From Myxococcales bacterium (GTDB lineage: Bacteria; Myxococcota_A; Polyangia; Polyangiales; Polyangiaceae): 64,000 bases of DNA. Below the pieces are notes generated by a model. That model worked only from the letters and a program-made list of their open reading frames with translations, was not told the DNA's origin and did not search any database. The position numbers and the translations under genes are program-made. Below, piece by piece: positions 18,213-26,752 of this stretch. The first letter of the stretch is position 1; each line of letters starts with the position of its first letter. The DNA is taken from assembly GCA_016703425.1 (NCBI GenBank), contig JADJCA010000008.1:360001-424000 (forward strand). The letters are read 5' to 3'.

Positions 18213-18920
18213 ATGATCGGCTTCTCCCTCCCCTGCTCGTCGGGCGACGACGTGGCGCGTGTCGTTCGAGCCCTCGGCTCGCACCGGTACGTCGTCGGCC
18301 GACTCCTCGAGGTGCACGCGGCCGCCTTCGATGCCGCCAGCGCGACCTCCCTCGGGGAGCACGAAGGCCCCCTGGGCGACGCGATTCGCTGGGCGCACGA
18401 GACCCTTCGCAACCCCGCGATCGACAGCGGGTCACGCGATCCCGCGCTGCTTCGCGCATCGTCGGAGAAGGAGGTCGCCGCGCTCCTGTCCGTCATCTGG
18501 GGCCCCGAGCGAAAGCGAGCCGCCGCCCGCCTCGTGAGCTTCCTGGCGCGACACGACATCAACGAGTCGGTCGGCTCACGGCCCTTCGACGAGGCGTCCG
18601 AAGGCGACATGTTCCCCGTGCTCGTCGACGCTGGCTGGGAACTCTTGCCGCTCGACGAGCTAGACCCGGAACGACACCGGGGTGCCATCGAGTCCTTCGG
18701 CGAAGGCATCGCCTACGCGTCGGCGCGCTTTGAGGAGTCCGCGCGCGTTCCCCGTCAGGCAACGCTCCACGAGCTGTCGGCCATGGGCCCCGTCGAGTTT
18801 CTCTACGGGGTCGACGACTCCGGGAGCCTCGTCGAACCGCTGGTGCTCTGGTCAGAAGGCAACGCGACGTACCTCGACTACGTGCTGCGCGGCGTTCTCC
18901 GTGCCGCAAGGCTCGAATAA
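18213..18920 (+). CDS. Protein of unknown function
   Basis: The product has 235 residues from the ATG at 18213; the frame is open further upstream but would overlap the FHA gene. There is no signal peptide or membrane segment. The composition is acidic and helical, with a segment (SEKEVAALLSVIWGPERKRAAARLVSF, described here only as a helix pair near residues 90-115) and an alternating acidic C-terminus. I do not recognise any family. It lies 31 bp after the FHA gene and 36 bp before the ketopantoate-reductase-like gene, all on the plus strand, so it may be co-transcribed with them. Confidence 0.55.
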   Translation: MIGFSLPCSSGDDVARVVRALGSHRYVVGRLLEVHAAAFDAASATSLGEHEGPLGDAIRWAHETLRNPAIDSGSRDPALLRASSEKEVAALLSVIWGPERKRAAARLVSFLARHDINESVGSRPFDEASEGDMFPVLVDAGWELLPLDELDPERHRGAIESFGEGIAYASARFEESARVPRQATLHELSAMGPVEFLYGVDDSGSLVEPLVLWSEGNATYLDYVLRGVLRAARLE

Positions 18921-18956
18921 CGAACCGCCGTTGGGCGCCGGTGCTACCACGAGCGC

Positions 18957-19874
18957 ATGCACGTGGCGGTCCTCGGCGAAGGAGCACTGGGCTCCGTCTA
19001 CGGTGTCCTCTTAGCGGTCCGCGGGAAGGCCTCGCTCACCTTCGTCGTGCGTCGCGACGTACGGGGCCCCATCACCATCACTCGCGCTGACCGTCGCGCC
19101 GAAGCGCTGACGTTGGTGGAGCCGACACGCGCCCTCACGGTTCCGCACGGCGCCGACGTTGTCCTGTGCACCGTGTCGGCGCTCGATCTCGACGACGCGA
19201 CGTTGGCAAAGCTCGCGGCACCCGGCAAGCCCGTCGTCATGTTGACACCGCTCTTGCCCAAAGACTTCGAGCGCGTCCACGGGATGCTCCACGGCCAACT
19301 CGTTGCCGCCATGCCGAGCGTCGTTGCGTACCGCAACGACGAGGGCGCCATTCGCTATTGGCTTCCCCGCGTGGCTACCACGCTGGTGGAGGAGCCGCGC
19401 CCTCTCTCACCGGTCGTCGACGAGCTGGTCCGCGACCTCACCGCATCGGGCATCACGGCTCGTCTGCACGCCGGGACGCAAGCGCTCAACGTTGCCAGCA
19501 CCGTGACCTTCTTGCCGCTCGCGTGTGCGCTCGATGCGGCCGGCTCCGTGGATGGGTTGATGCGCAACCGCGAGCTCTTGGATCTCGGTCTCGCTGCCGC
19601 GAAGGAGGCTCAGGCGGTCGTGAGCGGCGAGAAGACCGCGCCCTGGGCAGACCTCTTGGTGCGCTTCTTGGGCCCGCGGACCCTTAGCGTCGGCGTGGCG
19701 CTGGCTCGGGCGCGCAGCGCCGAAGCGATTCGCTACGTCGAGCATCACTTTGGCTCGAAGATGCACCGACAAAACGTCGCCATGGCCGACGCCATCACCG
19801 AACTCGCTCGGGAACGAGGACTCCCGCATACTTCGCTAGCCAGGTTGCAGATCGTTCTCGGAACTCGCCCGTGA
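18957..19874 (+). CDS. Ketopantoate-reductase-like (ApbA/PanE fold) oxidoreductase
   Basis: The product has 305 residues. The N-terminus VAVLGEGALGSVYG is an NAD(P)-binding GxGxxG site of the PanE type, and the overall plan (Rossmann domain, then a helical C-domain) matches the family, which reduces 2-dehydropantoate in the coenzyme A pathway. By eye, the conserved Lys four residues before the family's Asn (K-x-x-x-N) is Thr174 here, with Asn178 kept, so ketopantoate reduction is doubtful. The gene ends in a GTGA overlap with an Fe-S protein, which overlaps a sensor kinase, suggesting a different redox role. Confidence 0.65.
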   Translation: MHVAVLGEGALGSVYGVLLAVRGKASLTFVVRRDVRGPITITRADRRAEALTLVEPTRALTVPHGADVVLCTVSALDLDDATLAKLAAPGKPVVMLTPLLPKDFERVHGMLHGQLVAAMPSVVAYRNDEGAIRYWLPRVATTLVEEPRPLSPVVDELVRDLTASGITARLHAGTQALNVASTVTFLPLACALDAAGSVDGLMRNRELLDLGLAAAKEAQAVVSGEKTAPWADLLVRFLGPRTLSVGVALARARSAEAIRYVEHHFGSKMHRQNVAMADAITELARERGLPHTSLARLQIVLGTRP

Positions 19875-20959
19875 AAAGGCCCGCGCAACGTTCACTCCAC
19901 GTGCTGCCGACGCTCGCAGAGAGGCAGGGCGCGCTCGAGACGTGCGCGTTTTGCCCGAAACTTTGCCGCGGCGTGTGCCCCGTCTCCAACGCCGAACCCA
20001 AGGAGTCGCTGCTGCCGTGGGGGAAGATGTCGACGGCCTACGCCATCGGCTTGGGCGACCTGCCGAGGAGCGTCGAGGCAGCCACCGGCGCGTGGGCGTG
20101 CACGGGGTGCCTCGCGTGTCGCGGGGCCTGCGACCATGAGAACCCCGTGGCCGACACGCTCCTCGACGCGCGAAGCGCGCTTCGCGACGTGGCGCCGTCG
20201 GCCGCACGACGAGCGCGCGACGGCTACGCGGCCATGGAGCGGGAGGCCGCCACCTTGGCGCGAGGGCTCGCGGCGGGCCGCGGCGACGACCTGCTCTTGC
20301 TGAGCTGTCTTTCGCTGCGCAAGGCGCCGGACGTTGCACGAGCGTCGTTGAGTGTCGCTCAACGAACACGGGCGACGGCCAAAGGCGACGTCAGCGTCCA
20401 CGAAGGGTGTTGTGGCTATCCATTGCTCCTGGCCGGTGATCGCGAAGGCTTCTTGGCGGCGGCGACGGCCCTCGCGGCCATCGCTGCGACGCGCCGCCTC
20501 GTCGTCTCCGATCCCGGGTGCCACTACGCCCTGACGGCGCTCTCTTCGCTGACGTGGCCCACCCCGCCAACGTTGCTACTCGACGACGCTCACGCGCGGC
20601 TCGCTCGCTTCGACGCAGCGTCGGTGGACCTCGGCACCTTCACCTACCATGACCCATGCTTGCTCAGTCGTGGTCTCGGCCGGACCGCGGAGCCGCGGGC
20701 CCTCTTGACGCACGTCGTGGGTCACGCCCCTGTCGACGGCCATGCGTCGGGCCTCCGGGGCACGTGTTCCGGAGGCGGCGGGCTCCTGCCGCTCACCAGG
20801 CCCGCGACGAGCCACGTCATGGCAACGGCCCGCGCCGCCGAGCTCCCGCCGGGCACGGTGGTCACCGCATGCGCGAGCAGCCGGCGCGCGCTCCAGAAGG
20901 CGGGTCGACGGACGCTCGATCTGTTCGAGGTCCTTGAGCGGGCGGCCGGGACGCGATGA
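19871..20959 (+). CDS. (Fe-S)-binding CCG-domain protein (GlcF/HdrD-like)
   Basis: The product has 362 residues. The N-terminus has two [4Fe-4S] cluster motifs: CAFCPKLCRGVCP (residues 25-37) and CTGCLACRGACDH. The remainder contains the two cysteine-rich CCG-type segments of heterodisulfide reductase/glycolate oxidase subunits: EGCCGYP with DPGCHY, and HDPCLLSRGLG with GTCSGGGG. Such proteins move electrons between a dehydrogenase and quinones or disulfides, usually at the inner face of the membrane. It starts with GTG overlapping the stop of the reductase-like gene by GTGA and ends with an ATGA overlap with the kinase, so the three are probably co-translated. No flavin dehydrogenase subunit is adjacent. 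Confidence 0.8.
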   Translation: MKRPAQRSLHVLPTLAERQGALETCAFCPKLCRGVCPVSNAEPKESLLPWGKMSTAYAIGLGDLPRSVEAATGAWACTGCLACRGACDHENPVADTLLDARSALRDVAPSAARRARDGYAAMEREAATLARGLAAGRGDDLLLLSCLSLRKAPDVARASLSVAQRTRATAKGDVSVHEGCCGYPLLLAGDREGFLAAATALAAIAATRRLVVSDPGCHYALTALSSLTWPTPPTLLLDDAHARLARFDAASVDLGTFTYHDPCLLSRGLGRTAEPRALLTHVVGHAPVDGHASGLRGTCSGGGGLLPLTRPATSHVMATARAAELPPGTVVTACASSRRALQKAGRRTLDLFEVLERAAGTR

Positions 20960-22530
20960 CGACGGAGATCGCTCGCCGCGCCGGCGTCGCGCCGAGGACC
21001 TCCGTCGCAGGACGGGTGCTCGCCTCCTTCACGGTGACGGTGGTGGCTTTTGCCATCACCGTCGGGTGGAGTGTCGTCGCGCAAAGAACCACGGCACGGC
21101 ACAGCGACGAGCTCACCCGCGGCTACGTCCCGGTGGCGTTGAAGCTCGGTCAACTGCGGGCCACGCAGGCCACTATTTCGTTTCTCGTCGATGGAATCCC
21201 AAACGAAAGGGCGCCCGAGTCAACGCACCAGGTCTTGCTCACGCTCGTGAGCGCCCGCCGAACCAAGTTTCTGGAGACCCGGTACGCCGTCGAGCAGGGG
21301 CTGTCGGCCGTCGCCTCGGAGACCGCGACGGCGTTCGCGGCGCGCTGGGGCGCGGAGCTGCGTGCCTCGGAGGAGTCGCTGAGCGACGACCGCGCGGACT
21401 TCGAGCGGCTCTTCGCGGCCCTTGGCGCCGCGGAGCGCGGCGAAGCGCTGCGCGTCGTGTCCATCGTCGCCGCGGAGGAGCACGAGGCGGAGCGTCGCCT
21501 TCATCAGCTCGCAGACGAGGTGTCCTTGGCCATGAGCGACCTCACGGAGGACGCAAGGCGTCGCGAGCAACGCTCGCTCCTTGCGCTCGCGGTGTTGGCG
21601 CTCCTGACGCTCGGCGTCGGGGTCCTCGTGTCGTGGCACACGCGCAAGCTCCTCGCGCCGCTGCAAGGGGTCACGGAGCGCGCCCGCGCCGTCGCGCGCG
21701 GCGATCTCGTCCCGCGAGAAGTCGTGAAGGCCGACGACGAGATCGGGCAGCTGGCCGCGTCCTTCGAGCAGATGGTCGGCGCGGTGGCGGGCGCGCAAGA
21801 GAAGGCCCTCGCCAACGAACGCTTCGCGGCCATCGGAAAAATGGCCGCGCACGTCACGCATGAAATTCGAAACCCGCTGTCGTCAATCGGCCTCAACCTC
21901 GACCTCCTGGAAGAGGAGCTGGTGCGGCACGAGACGCCCGACGATGCGCTGGCGCTCCTGAAGGCCGTGGGTCGCGAGGTCGGTCGCCTCGAGCTCTTGT
22001 CGGAGGAATACCTGAGGCTCGCGCGCTTGCCGTCCCCGCGCATGGAAGCGGAAGACATCCGGGGCGTCGTAGCGGACGTGGTCGAGTTCGCGAAACCGGA
22101 GTTTGAGCGCTCCGGAACAAGGGCCGTCGTGCACGTCGCCGAGGCGCTGCCACCGGTGCTCTTCGACGAGGCGCAAGTGCGTCAGGCGCTGCTCAACCTC
22201 CTGCGCAACGCGCGGGAGGCCATGCCCGCTGGGGGCGAGATCGACGTCCGCGTCGACGCCGAGGGCATGAGCGTCGTGATTCGCATCGAGGATCGCGGAG
22301 GCGGCATTCCCGACGACATCCGTTCGCGGGTCTTCGACCCCTTCTTTTCGACCAAGGGTGAGGGCACGGGCCTCGGCCTCGCCATCACGCGCCAGATCGT
22401 CCTCGCTCACGGCGGAGCGTTGTCGGCCGAGGCTCGTGAGGGCGGCGGCACATCGTTCCGCGTAGCGCTTCCCATCGCGCCGGCCCGCGCGACGGCAATG
22501 CCGCTGCCACGGATCGGCGCCGCGAGTTAG
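20956..22530 (+). CDS. Membrane sensor histidine kinase with HAMP domain
   Basis: The product has 524 residues. Two membrane segments (about residues 18-38 and 212-232) flank a periplasmic helical sensor region, and a HAMP domain follows (about 233-285). The dimerisation box HVTHEIRNPLSSIG puts the phospho-acceptor His near residue 301. The ATPase domain shows NLLRNAREAM (N box), EDRGGGIPDD (G1) and GEGTGLGLAI (G2). It should autophosphorylate and pass phosphate to a response regulator, but no regulator gene is nearby. The ATG at 20956 overlaps the stop of the Fe-S gene by ATGA, so the kinase may sense or control that redox pair. Confidence 0.9.
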   Translation: MTTEIARRAGVAPRTSVAGRVLASFTVTVVAFAITVGWSVVAQRTTARHSDELTRGYVPVALKLGQLRATQATISFLVDGIPNERAPESTHQVLLTLVSARRTKFLETRYAVEQGLSAVASETATAFAARWGAELRASEESLSDDRADFERLFAALGAAERGEALRVVSIVAAEEHEAERRLHQLADEVSLAMSDLTEDARRREQRSLLALAVLALLTLGVGVLVSWHTRKLLAPLQGVTERARAVARGDLVPREVVKADDEIGQLAASFEQMVGAVAGAQEKALANERFAAIGKMAAHVTHEIRNPLSSIGLNLDLLEEELVRHETPDDALALLKAVGREVGRLELLSEEYLRLARLPSPRMEAEDIRGVVADVVEFAKPEFERSGTRAVVHVAEALPPVLFDEAQVRQALLNLLRNAREAMPAGGEIDVRVDAEGMSVVIRIEDRGGGIPDDIRSRVFDPFFSTKGEGTGLGLAITRQIVLAHGGALSAEAREGGGTSFRVALPIAPARATAMPLPRIGAAS

Positions 22531-22567
22531 GCCGCGGCTCGTCCGCCGAAGTGCGGTATGACGTGGC

Positions 22568-23332
22568 ATGCGCACCGACGGCCGCTCCGCCAACGCTCTT
22601 CGCCCCATCGAGATCCTTCCCGGCTTTCACCGCCCGTCCGAGGGCTCGGTCCTCTATCGAGCAGGCGGCACTGTGGTCCTTTGCACGGCGTCGTTGGAGT
22701 CGAAGGTCCCCCCTTTCCTCGAAGGCAAGGGCAAGGGTTGGCTCACGGCCGAATACCAGATGCACCCGCGCGCGAATCCGCCGCGCCGCGAGAGCCGCGA
22801 TGGCCGCTCGAAGCCCCTCGGCGGTCGAAGCCACGAGATTCAGCGCCTCATCGGTCGCGCCTTGCGTGCCGCGATCTTCCTCGACAAGCTCGGCGAGCGA
22901 ACGCTGACGGTCGACTGTGACGTCCTCGAAGCCGACGGCGGCACACGCACGGCGTCGATCACCGGGGGCTTCGTCGCCATGGCCCTGGCCATCGACAAGC
23001 TCAAGAAGCGCGGCGACCTCAAGGAGCCGGTGCTCCGCGAGCCCATCGCCGCTGTCAGCTCCGGCATGCTCAAGGACGGGAGCGTGGTCCTCGACCTTTG
23101 CTACGTAGAAGACTCGAGCGCTGAGGTTGATCTCAACGTCGTCGCCGCAAGATCGGGCGCCATCGTCGAGATCCAAGGGACCGCCGAGGGGGCGCCCGCG
23201 CCGAGGGCGAAGGTTGATGCCATGCTCGACTGCGCGCTCTTGGGGATCGCGGAGTTGGTCAAGATTCAGCTCGGTGCACTTGCGGGCGCCGGCGTCGACG
23301 TGGCGACGCTCTTCGCGGCGGAAAAGGCGTGA
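22568..23332 (+). CDS. rph: Ribonuclease PH
   Basis: The product has 254 residues, the normal length. RNase PH is a phosphate-dependent 3'-5' exoribonuclease that trims the 3' end of tRNA precursors and other RNAs. Family features include the N-terminal RPIEILPGFHRP segment, GGTVVLCTAS, the EYQMHPRA loop, RTASITGGFVA, and the DSSAEVDLNVV segment with the conserved Asp. The ATG at 22568 follows a short spacer after the kinase gene (37 bp). Its stop overlaps the GTG start of rdgB as GTGA, the common rph-rdgB arrangement. Confidence 0.95.
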   Translation: MRTDGRSANALRPIEILPGFHRPSEGSVLYRAGGTVVLCTASLESKVPPFLEGKGKGWLTAEYQMHPRANPPRRESRDGRSKPLGGRSHEIQRLIGRALRAAIFLDKLGERTLTVDCDVLEADGGTRTASITGGFVAMALAIDKLKKRGDLKEPVLREPIAAVSSGMLKDGSVVLDLCYVEDSSAEVDLNVVAARSGAIVEIQGTAEGAPAPRAKVDAMLDCALLGIAELVKIQLGALAGAGVDVATLFAAEKA

Positions 23333-24024
23333 AGCACGCGCTGCTCGTGGCCACGGGTAACGCCGGCAAGCTCGTCGAGTTGCGGGCGCTGTTGGCCGAT
23401 CTCCCGGTCGACGTGCTCGCGCCGGCCGACGTCCTCCGCGAGCCGAAGGCCGTCGTCGAAGACGGGGACACCTTCGTCAAGAACGCGACCAAGAAGGCGC
23501 GCGCCTTCGCCGAGGCGAGCATGATGTTGTGCCTCGCCGACGACTCAGGCCTCGAGGTCGACATTCTCGGCGGCGCGCCCGGCGTTCGCTCGGCGCGGTA
23601 CGCCCACGAACGGGCGACGGACGCGGAGAACCGGGCGGCCTTGCTCGCTGCCCTTGAAGCCGTCGACGATCCCCTCTCGATTCGTCACGCCGGCGCGACC
23701 CCGGAGTTGCATCGCCCCAGCGATCGCTTGCGCGCTCGCTTTCGCTGCGCGCTCGTCTTGGTCGACCCGTTCGCTGACGGCGCGGTCGCCGTCAGCGAGG
23801 GCTCAGCGGAAGGCACCATCCTTCGCACGCCGCGCGGCTCCGGCGGCTTCGGCTACGACCCGCTCTTCGTCGTCGAAGGCGCCGATGGCCGAACGATGGC
23901 CGAGCTCACGAGCGCGGAGAAGAACGCCCTCAGCCATCGCGGCAAAGCGCTCGCGGCGATGCGACCGAACCTCGTGGCGATCTTGGCGGCGCGCACGCGG
24001 CGCCTGGCCGCGATCTTCGCTTAG
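23329..24024 (+). CDS. rdgB: Non-canonical purine NTP pyrophosphatase RdgB/HAM1
   Basis: The product has 231 residues. This cytosolic enzyme hydrolyses dITP/XTP and related nucleotides to monophosphates, keeping them out of DNA and RNA. The hallmarks are ATGNAGKLVELRALL at the N-terminus, LADDSGLEVDILGGAPGV, RGSGGFGYDPLF and the C-terminal SHRGKAL. It is about 30 residues longer than the typical enzyme because of an insertion (near residues 110-130, SIRHAGATPELHRP). It begins with GTG overlapping the rph stop and is convergent with the roadblock-like gene (26 bp apart). Confidence 0.93.
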   Translation: MKHALLVATGNAGKLVELRALLADLPVDVLAPADVLREPKAVVEDGDTFVKNATKKARAFAEASMMLCLADDSGLEVDILGGAPGVRSARYAHERATDAENRAALLAALEAVDDPLSIRHAGATPELHRPSDRLRARFRCALVLVDPFADGAVAVSEGSAEGTILRTPRGSGGFGYDPLFVVEGADGRTMAELTSAEKNALSHRGKALAAMRPNLVAILAARTRRLAAIFA

Positions 24025-24050
24025 GCCGTCGAACCAGTTCTGCCGCAGCC

Positions 24051-24719
24051 TCAGGCGATCCGTCGCTCGGTCGCGCCGGACTTCGGCTGGACGCCGGACC
24101 GCGGCGCACTGTCAGCGCGCACGAGCGGGGGCATCGGCCGAGGGAGCCCCGTGGCCGCAGCCTCGATGATCGCCCCGCCGCGCTCGAGCCAGCTGCGTCG
24201 CGCGCGCTCGGGGATCTCGCCGGCGAGGTGGCTCACGAGATCACGCGCCACGTCCATCGTCACGCTCTCGGTCGTCACGTTGAAGCGCTTGAGCCCCGCC
24301 AAGAAGAGCATCTTGCCAAGAGGGCCGACGTCAGACACGAGCTCGCGCTCAAGCGCCTGCACCGCATTCGGAGGCATCGACGAAGTCCGGTCGCGACGCG
24401 GCGCCGTGCTAAGCGCCGAGATCTTGATCGCGAGAACGTTGAGCTGCAGACGCAACGCGACCTCATCGGCCTCCGCTGCGCAGATGACGGCGCAGACGAA
24501 GGCGCCCATGCGACGCACGAGGATCTTGAAGCTGCCGATGTCGCGACGGGCCTCGTCGGCGCGAGCCCGAAGCGTCGACTCGACGAGCAGGCGCATCGAC
24601 GCTCGCGTCTCGGCGCTCGCGCCGGAGGAGCGGTCGAGGTGGACTCGCCCCTGCGCGTCGAACAGCGCGCTCCCGCGGACATGTTGAACGCGCACGACTC
24701 GGTCAAGGAGCTCTTCCAT
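24051..24719 (-). CDS. Roadblock/LC7-like protein, possibly a GTPase-system component
   Basis: The product has 222 residues. The N-terminal 110 residues (MEELLDRVVRVQHVRGSALF) fit a roadblock/LC7 plan: an N-terminal helix, a two-strand hairpin with DAQGRVHLDR, and a further helix-strand pair (IGSFKILVRRMGAFVCAVI). The second half is helical and ends in a Pro/Arg-rich tail. No Ras-like GTPase is nearby. The ATG at 24719 is the preferred start, as it starts the recognisable fold and follows a purine-rich stretch (GAGAAAGG); the open frame extends upstream to 24830. The family assignment is by eye. Confidence 0.45.
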   Translation of the reverse strand: MEELLDRVVRVQHVRGSALFDAQGRVHLDRSSGASAETRASMRLLVESTLRARADEARRDIGSFKILVRRMGAFVCAVICAAEADEVALRLQLNVLAIKISALSTAPRRDRTSSMPPNAVQALERELVSDVGPLGKMLFLAGLKRFNVTTESVTMDVARDLVSHLAGEIPERARRSWLERGGAIIEAAATGLPRPMPPLVRADSAPRSGVQPKSGATERRIA

Positions 24720-25063
24720 GGACGGGGCCTTTCTCAGCCTGCTCGCGGACGCGTCCGGTTGGTGCGGAGGGACGCGGTGAGCGGCGACCTGTTTGGAGTA
24801 GCAGCGCGGGACTGTGGCGCCACAGGCCACACGCCGATTTGTCGCATGCTTACGCAGTGTTACAAGACAGATACGTTGTCTCGAGCGGGCGACAGCACAC
24901 CTCTCCCCTCATCACGAAGTGGCCGCGATGATTGAGCAGGCCACGCGCCCCGGGCGCTCGTGAGGCACGCGTCGGACGGGTGACCGGCGATCCAGGGGCC
25001 GTGTCGTTTGGACTTCCGGCGCCAAAAAAAAATCTCGCTGGCCGCGAAGCCGCGCGGACCGGG
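24720..25063. other. Intergenic region with terminator and a short inverted repeat
   Basis: This 344-bp gap lies between two minus-strand genes. It holds the terminator of the outer-membrane gene at its high-coordinate end and, at 24865-24881, a 5-bp inverted repeat AGACA/TGTCT separated by 7 nt. Several AT-richer stretches (24838-24880) could carry the promoter of the roadblock-like gene, but I cannot place -35 and -10 boxes with confidence. No coding frame in it has a supporting ribosome-binding site. Confidence 0.4.
25024..25060 (-). terminator. Rho-independent terminator after the outer-membrane protein gene
   Basis: On the minus strand, arms at 25060-25053 and 25046-25040 (7 bp with one bulged T) enclose a 6-nt loop and are followed after 7 nt by nine consecutive T (25032-25024). 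It starts 4 bp after the stop codon of the barrel gene. Confidence 0.6.
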
Positions 25064-25936
25064 TCAGTCGCCGAACAGATCGAAGTGCGCGCCGCAGCCG
25101 ATGCCGACGACGAGATACGAGCGCTGCGAGCCGGAGATGCTTCCGTCGATGAACGTCGGCCTGTCAGCGCCATCGCCTTGAGGGGCGTAGAAGATCTCGC
25201 CGCTCGACTGAGACATGCTGCCGCCGGAGAGGTGGGCGAGCGGACTTAGCGTGAATCGCGTCGACATCCGAATCTCTGCGCCCAATCCCAGACGGAAGAT
25301 CTCTGGTGCCTGCATCTTGAAGGAGTGACCCTCGCGAGCGACGCTGATCGTTCGCCGGCCGACGGAGAGGTCTGCGAGGAACCCGGTGCGGTGAACGTTG
25401 CCGATGATGAAGCGAAAGCCGAGCCCCGCGAGGATGCTCTGCGCGGACGTGTTGTCGTCGAAGCGATGCCCCGGCTGAAGGACCGCGTATTCGAGCAACA
25501 AGTACGGGATGTACCGGTGGTTGAGTCGAACGCCAACGTTCGCCTCGCCGGCGAGCCCTTGCCCGATGAAGTTGCCCGTCGTCTCCTCGCGATTCTGTGC
25601 GTTGACGAAGAACGCTCCCCCGTAGCCGAGGAGGCCCAGGCGGGCGCCGACCCAGAACGCCGTCTGGGGCGCGTGGACCGAGGGCGGCGCGGGCTCGAAC
25701 GCATACGGCGGAGGCTTCTCCGCGGGCGGCGCTTCTTGCGTCGGGGGCGCGGGCTGGGCGGCCGGGAGAGCTGCGGCGGGCGGAGCCGCCAACGGCGCGT
25801 CGTCTGCTCGGGCCACCGCCGCGATGGCGAACGCCAAGACGAAGGCCGCGCTGCCGAGCCGATGGATCTTCAACCGAGAGGTTTGCACTTGGCGGGGCCC
25901 CGGCCTGGGTGAGGCCTCTTGCCCATGATAAGCCAT
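25064..25936 (-). CDS. Outer-membrane beta-barrel protein of unknown function
   Basis: The product has about 290 residues from the ATG at 25936. A signal sequence ending VARADDAP precedes a Pro/Ala-rich spacer (about residues 50-85), and then a barrel-like region with alternating hydrophobic strands and aromatic ends (FWVGARLGLLGYGGAFF, YIPYLLLEYAVLQPG). The C-terminus ends in FDLFGD. Several in-frame GTG/TTG codons downstream could be the true start; I keep the ATG because it precedes the signal. It is divergent from the ATP synthase gene at 25944 and lies just upstream of the terminator after the stop. Confidence 0.6.
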   Translation of the reverse strand: MAYHGQEASPRPGPRQVQTSRLKIHRLGSAAFVLAFAIAAVARADDAPLAAPPAAALPAAQPAPPTQEAPPAEKPPPYAFEPAPPSVHAPQTAFWVGARLGLLGYGGAFFVNAQNREETTGNFIGQGLAGEANVGVRLNHRYIPYLLLEYAVLQPGHRFDDNTSAQSILAGLGFRFIIGNVHRTGFLADLSVGRRTISVAREGHSFKMQAPEIFRLGLGAEIRMSTRFTLSPLAHLSGGSMSQSSGEIFYAPQGDGADRPTFIDGSISGSQRSYLVVGIGCGAHFDLFGD

Positions 25937-25943
25937 AAGGGCC

Positions 25944-26276
25944 GTGCAACCTTGGAAGCAGATTGGAAGGTACGGGACCGTCGGCCTCGAGCTGGTCGTC
26001 TCGATGGGCCTTGGCTTCTGGGTTGGTCGCTGGGCCGACGGCAAGCTGGGCACCAAGTACCTGACCCTCGTCGGCCTCGCCTTGGGCGTCTTTGCCGGCT
26101 TCCGCAACCTCATGAAGGCCGCGAACGAGATGCAGCGGGAAGCCGACCGAGAGGCCGACCTAGAGAGCAAGCAGCTCCCATCACGGTTGGCAACGCGTGC
26201 TCCGCGCGAAGGCGACGGTCCGAGTCCTCCGCGGGCCAACGCGCCAGGGAATCCCCACGATGGCCCGCCGAGCTGA
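25944..26276 (+). CDS. atpZ: AtpZ-like F0F1 ATP synthase assembly protein
   Basis: The product has 110 residues from the GTG at 25944. Two membrane segments (about residues 12-28, VGLELVVSMGLGFWVG, and 38-55, LTLVGLALGVFAGFR) with a WADGKLGTKY turn between them match the AtpZ/AtpI-associated family often found ahead of F0 genes. The C-terminal 50 residues are a charged, Pro-rich tail. AtpZ and AtpI help assemble the c-ring and may move Mg2+ or Ca2+. It is the first gene of the F0 cluster and overlaps the atpI start by 17 bp. Confidence 0.75.
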   Translation: MQPWKQIGRYGTVGLELVVSMGLGFWVGRWADGKLGTKYLTLVGLALGVFAGFRNLMKAANEMQREADREADLESKQLPSRLATRAPREGDGPSPPRANAPGNPHDGPPS

Positions 26277-26657
26277 TCGCACCTTCGAAGTGACGCTCCG
26301 CGCCGTGTCGGTCACGGCCCTCGCCTTGAGCGTCGGGGCGTTCGTCCGGAGCGGCGGTGGGGCCGCGGCGTCGACGTTGGTCGGCGGCGCCGTTGCCGTC
26401 GCGAACCTGATGGCCATGCGCCAGATTCTCGGCGGCGTGATCGACAGCACGACGGAGGGCGACCTCAACAAGGGGCGACGCTGGGAACCCTCGCCGTGCT
26501 CAAGCTCTTCGGGCTCTTCGCCGTCGTCGCGCTCGTGTTGATTCGCAAGTGGGCGGCGCCGATTCCCTTCGTGGTGGGGTACGTGGCCCTACCCGTAGGA
26601 ATCGCGGTTGGTGCGTTGCTCACAGCGCACGATGGGGATGACACCACCAACGAGTGA
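26260..26657 (+). CDS. atpI: ATP synthase subunit I (AtpI-like), frameshifted
   Basis: An ATG at 26260 begins a frame with hydrophobic helices (VSVTALALSVGAFVR, LVGGAVAVANLMAM) typical of the ATP synthase I family. After the GGGG run at 26472-26475 that frame gives a non-natural Ser-rich sequence and stops at 26541. The next frame continues naturally with two helices (LAVLKLFGLFAVVALVLI, PFVVGYVALPVGIAVGAL) to a TGA at 26655-26657. One extra G joins the parts into 132 residues, the normal size. The protein assists c-ring assembly. The defect looks like a single-base deletion in the read sequence, though a true mutation cannot be excluded. The gene has atpZ upstream and a secreted-protein gene before atpB. 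Confidence 0.7.
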
Positions 26658-26752
26658 GAACGGGTGAGTGGCCGACTCGACCCGGCATCACGACTCGCCA
26701 AAGGCGGGCGCGCGCGCTTGCTGCGAAGGCGCGAATCCCGTAGGAAACGGCC

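Noticed and set aside
24865..24881. AGACA/TGTCT inverted repeat as an operator
   Set aside because: The arms are only 5 bp and such repeats are expected by chance in a gap of this size; kept only as a remark in the intergenic entry.
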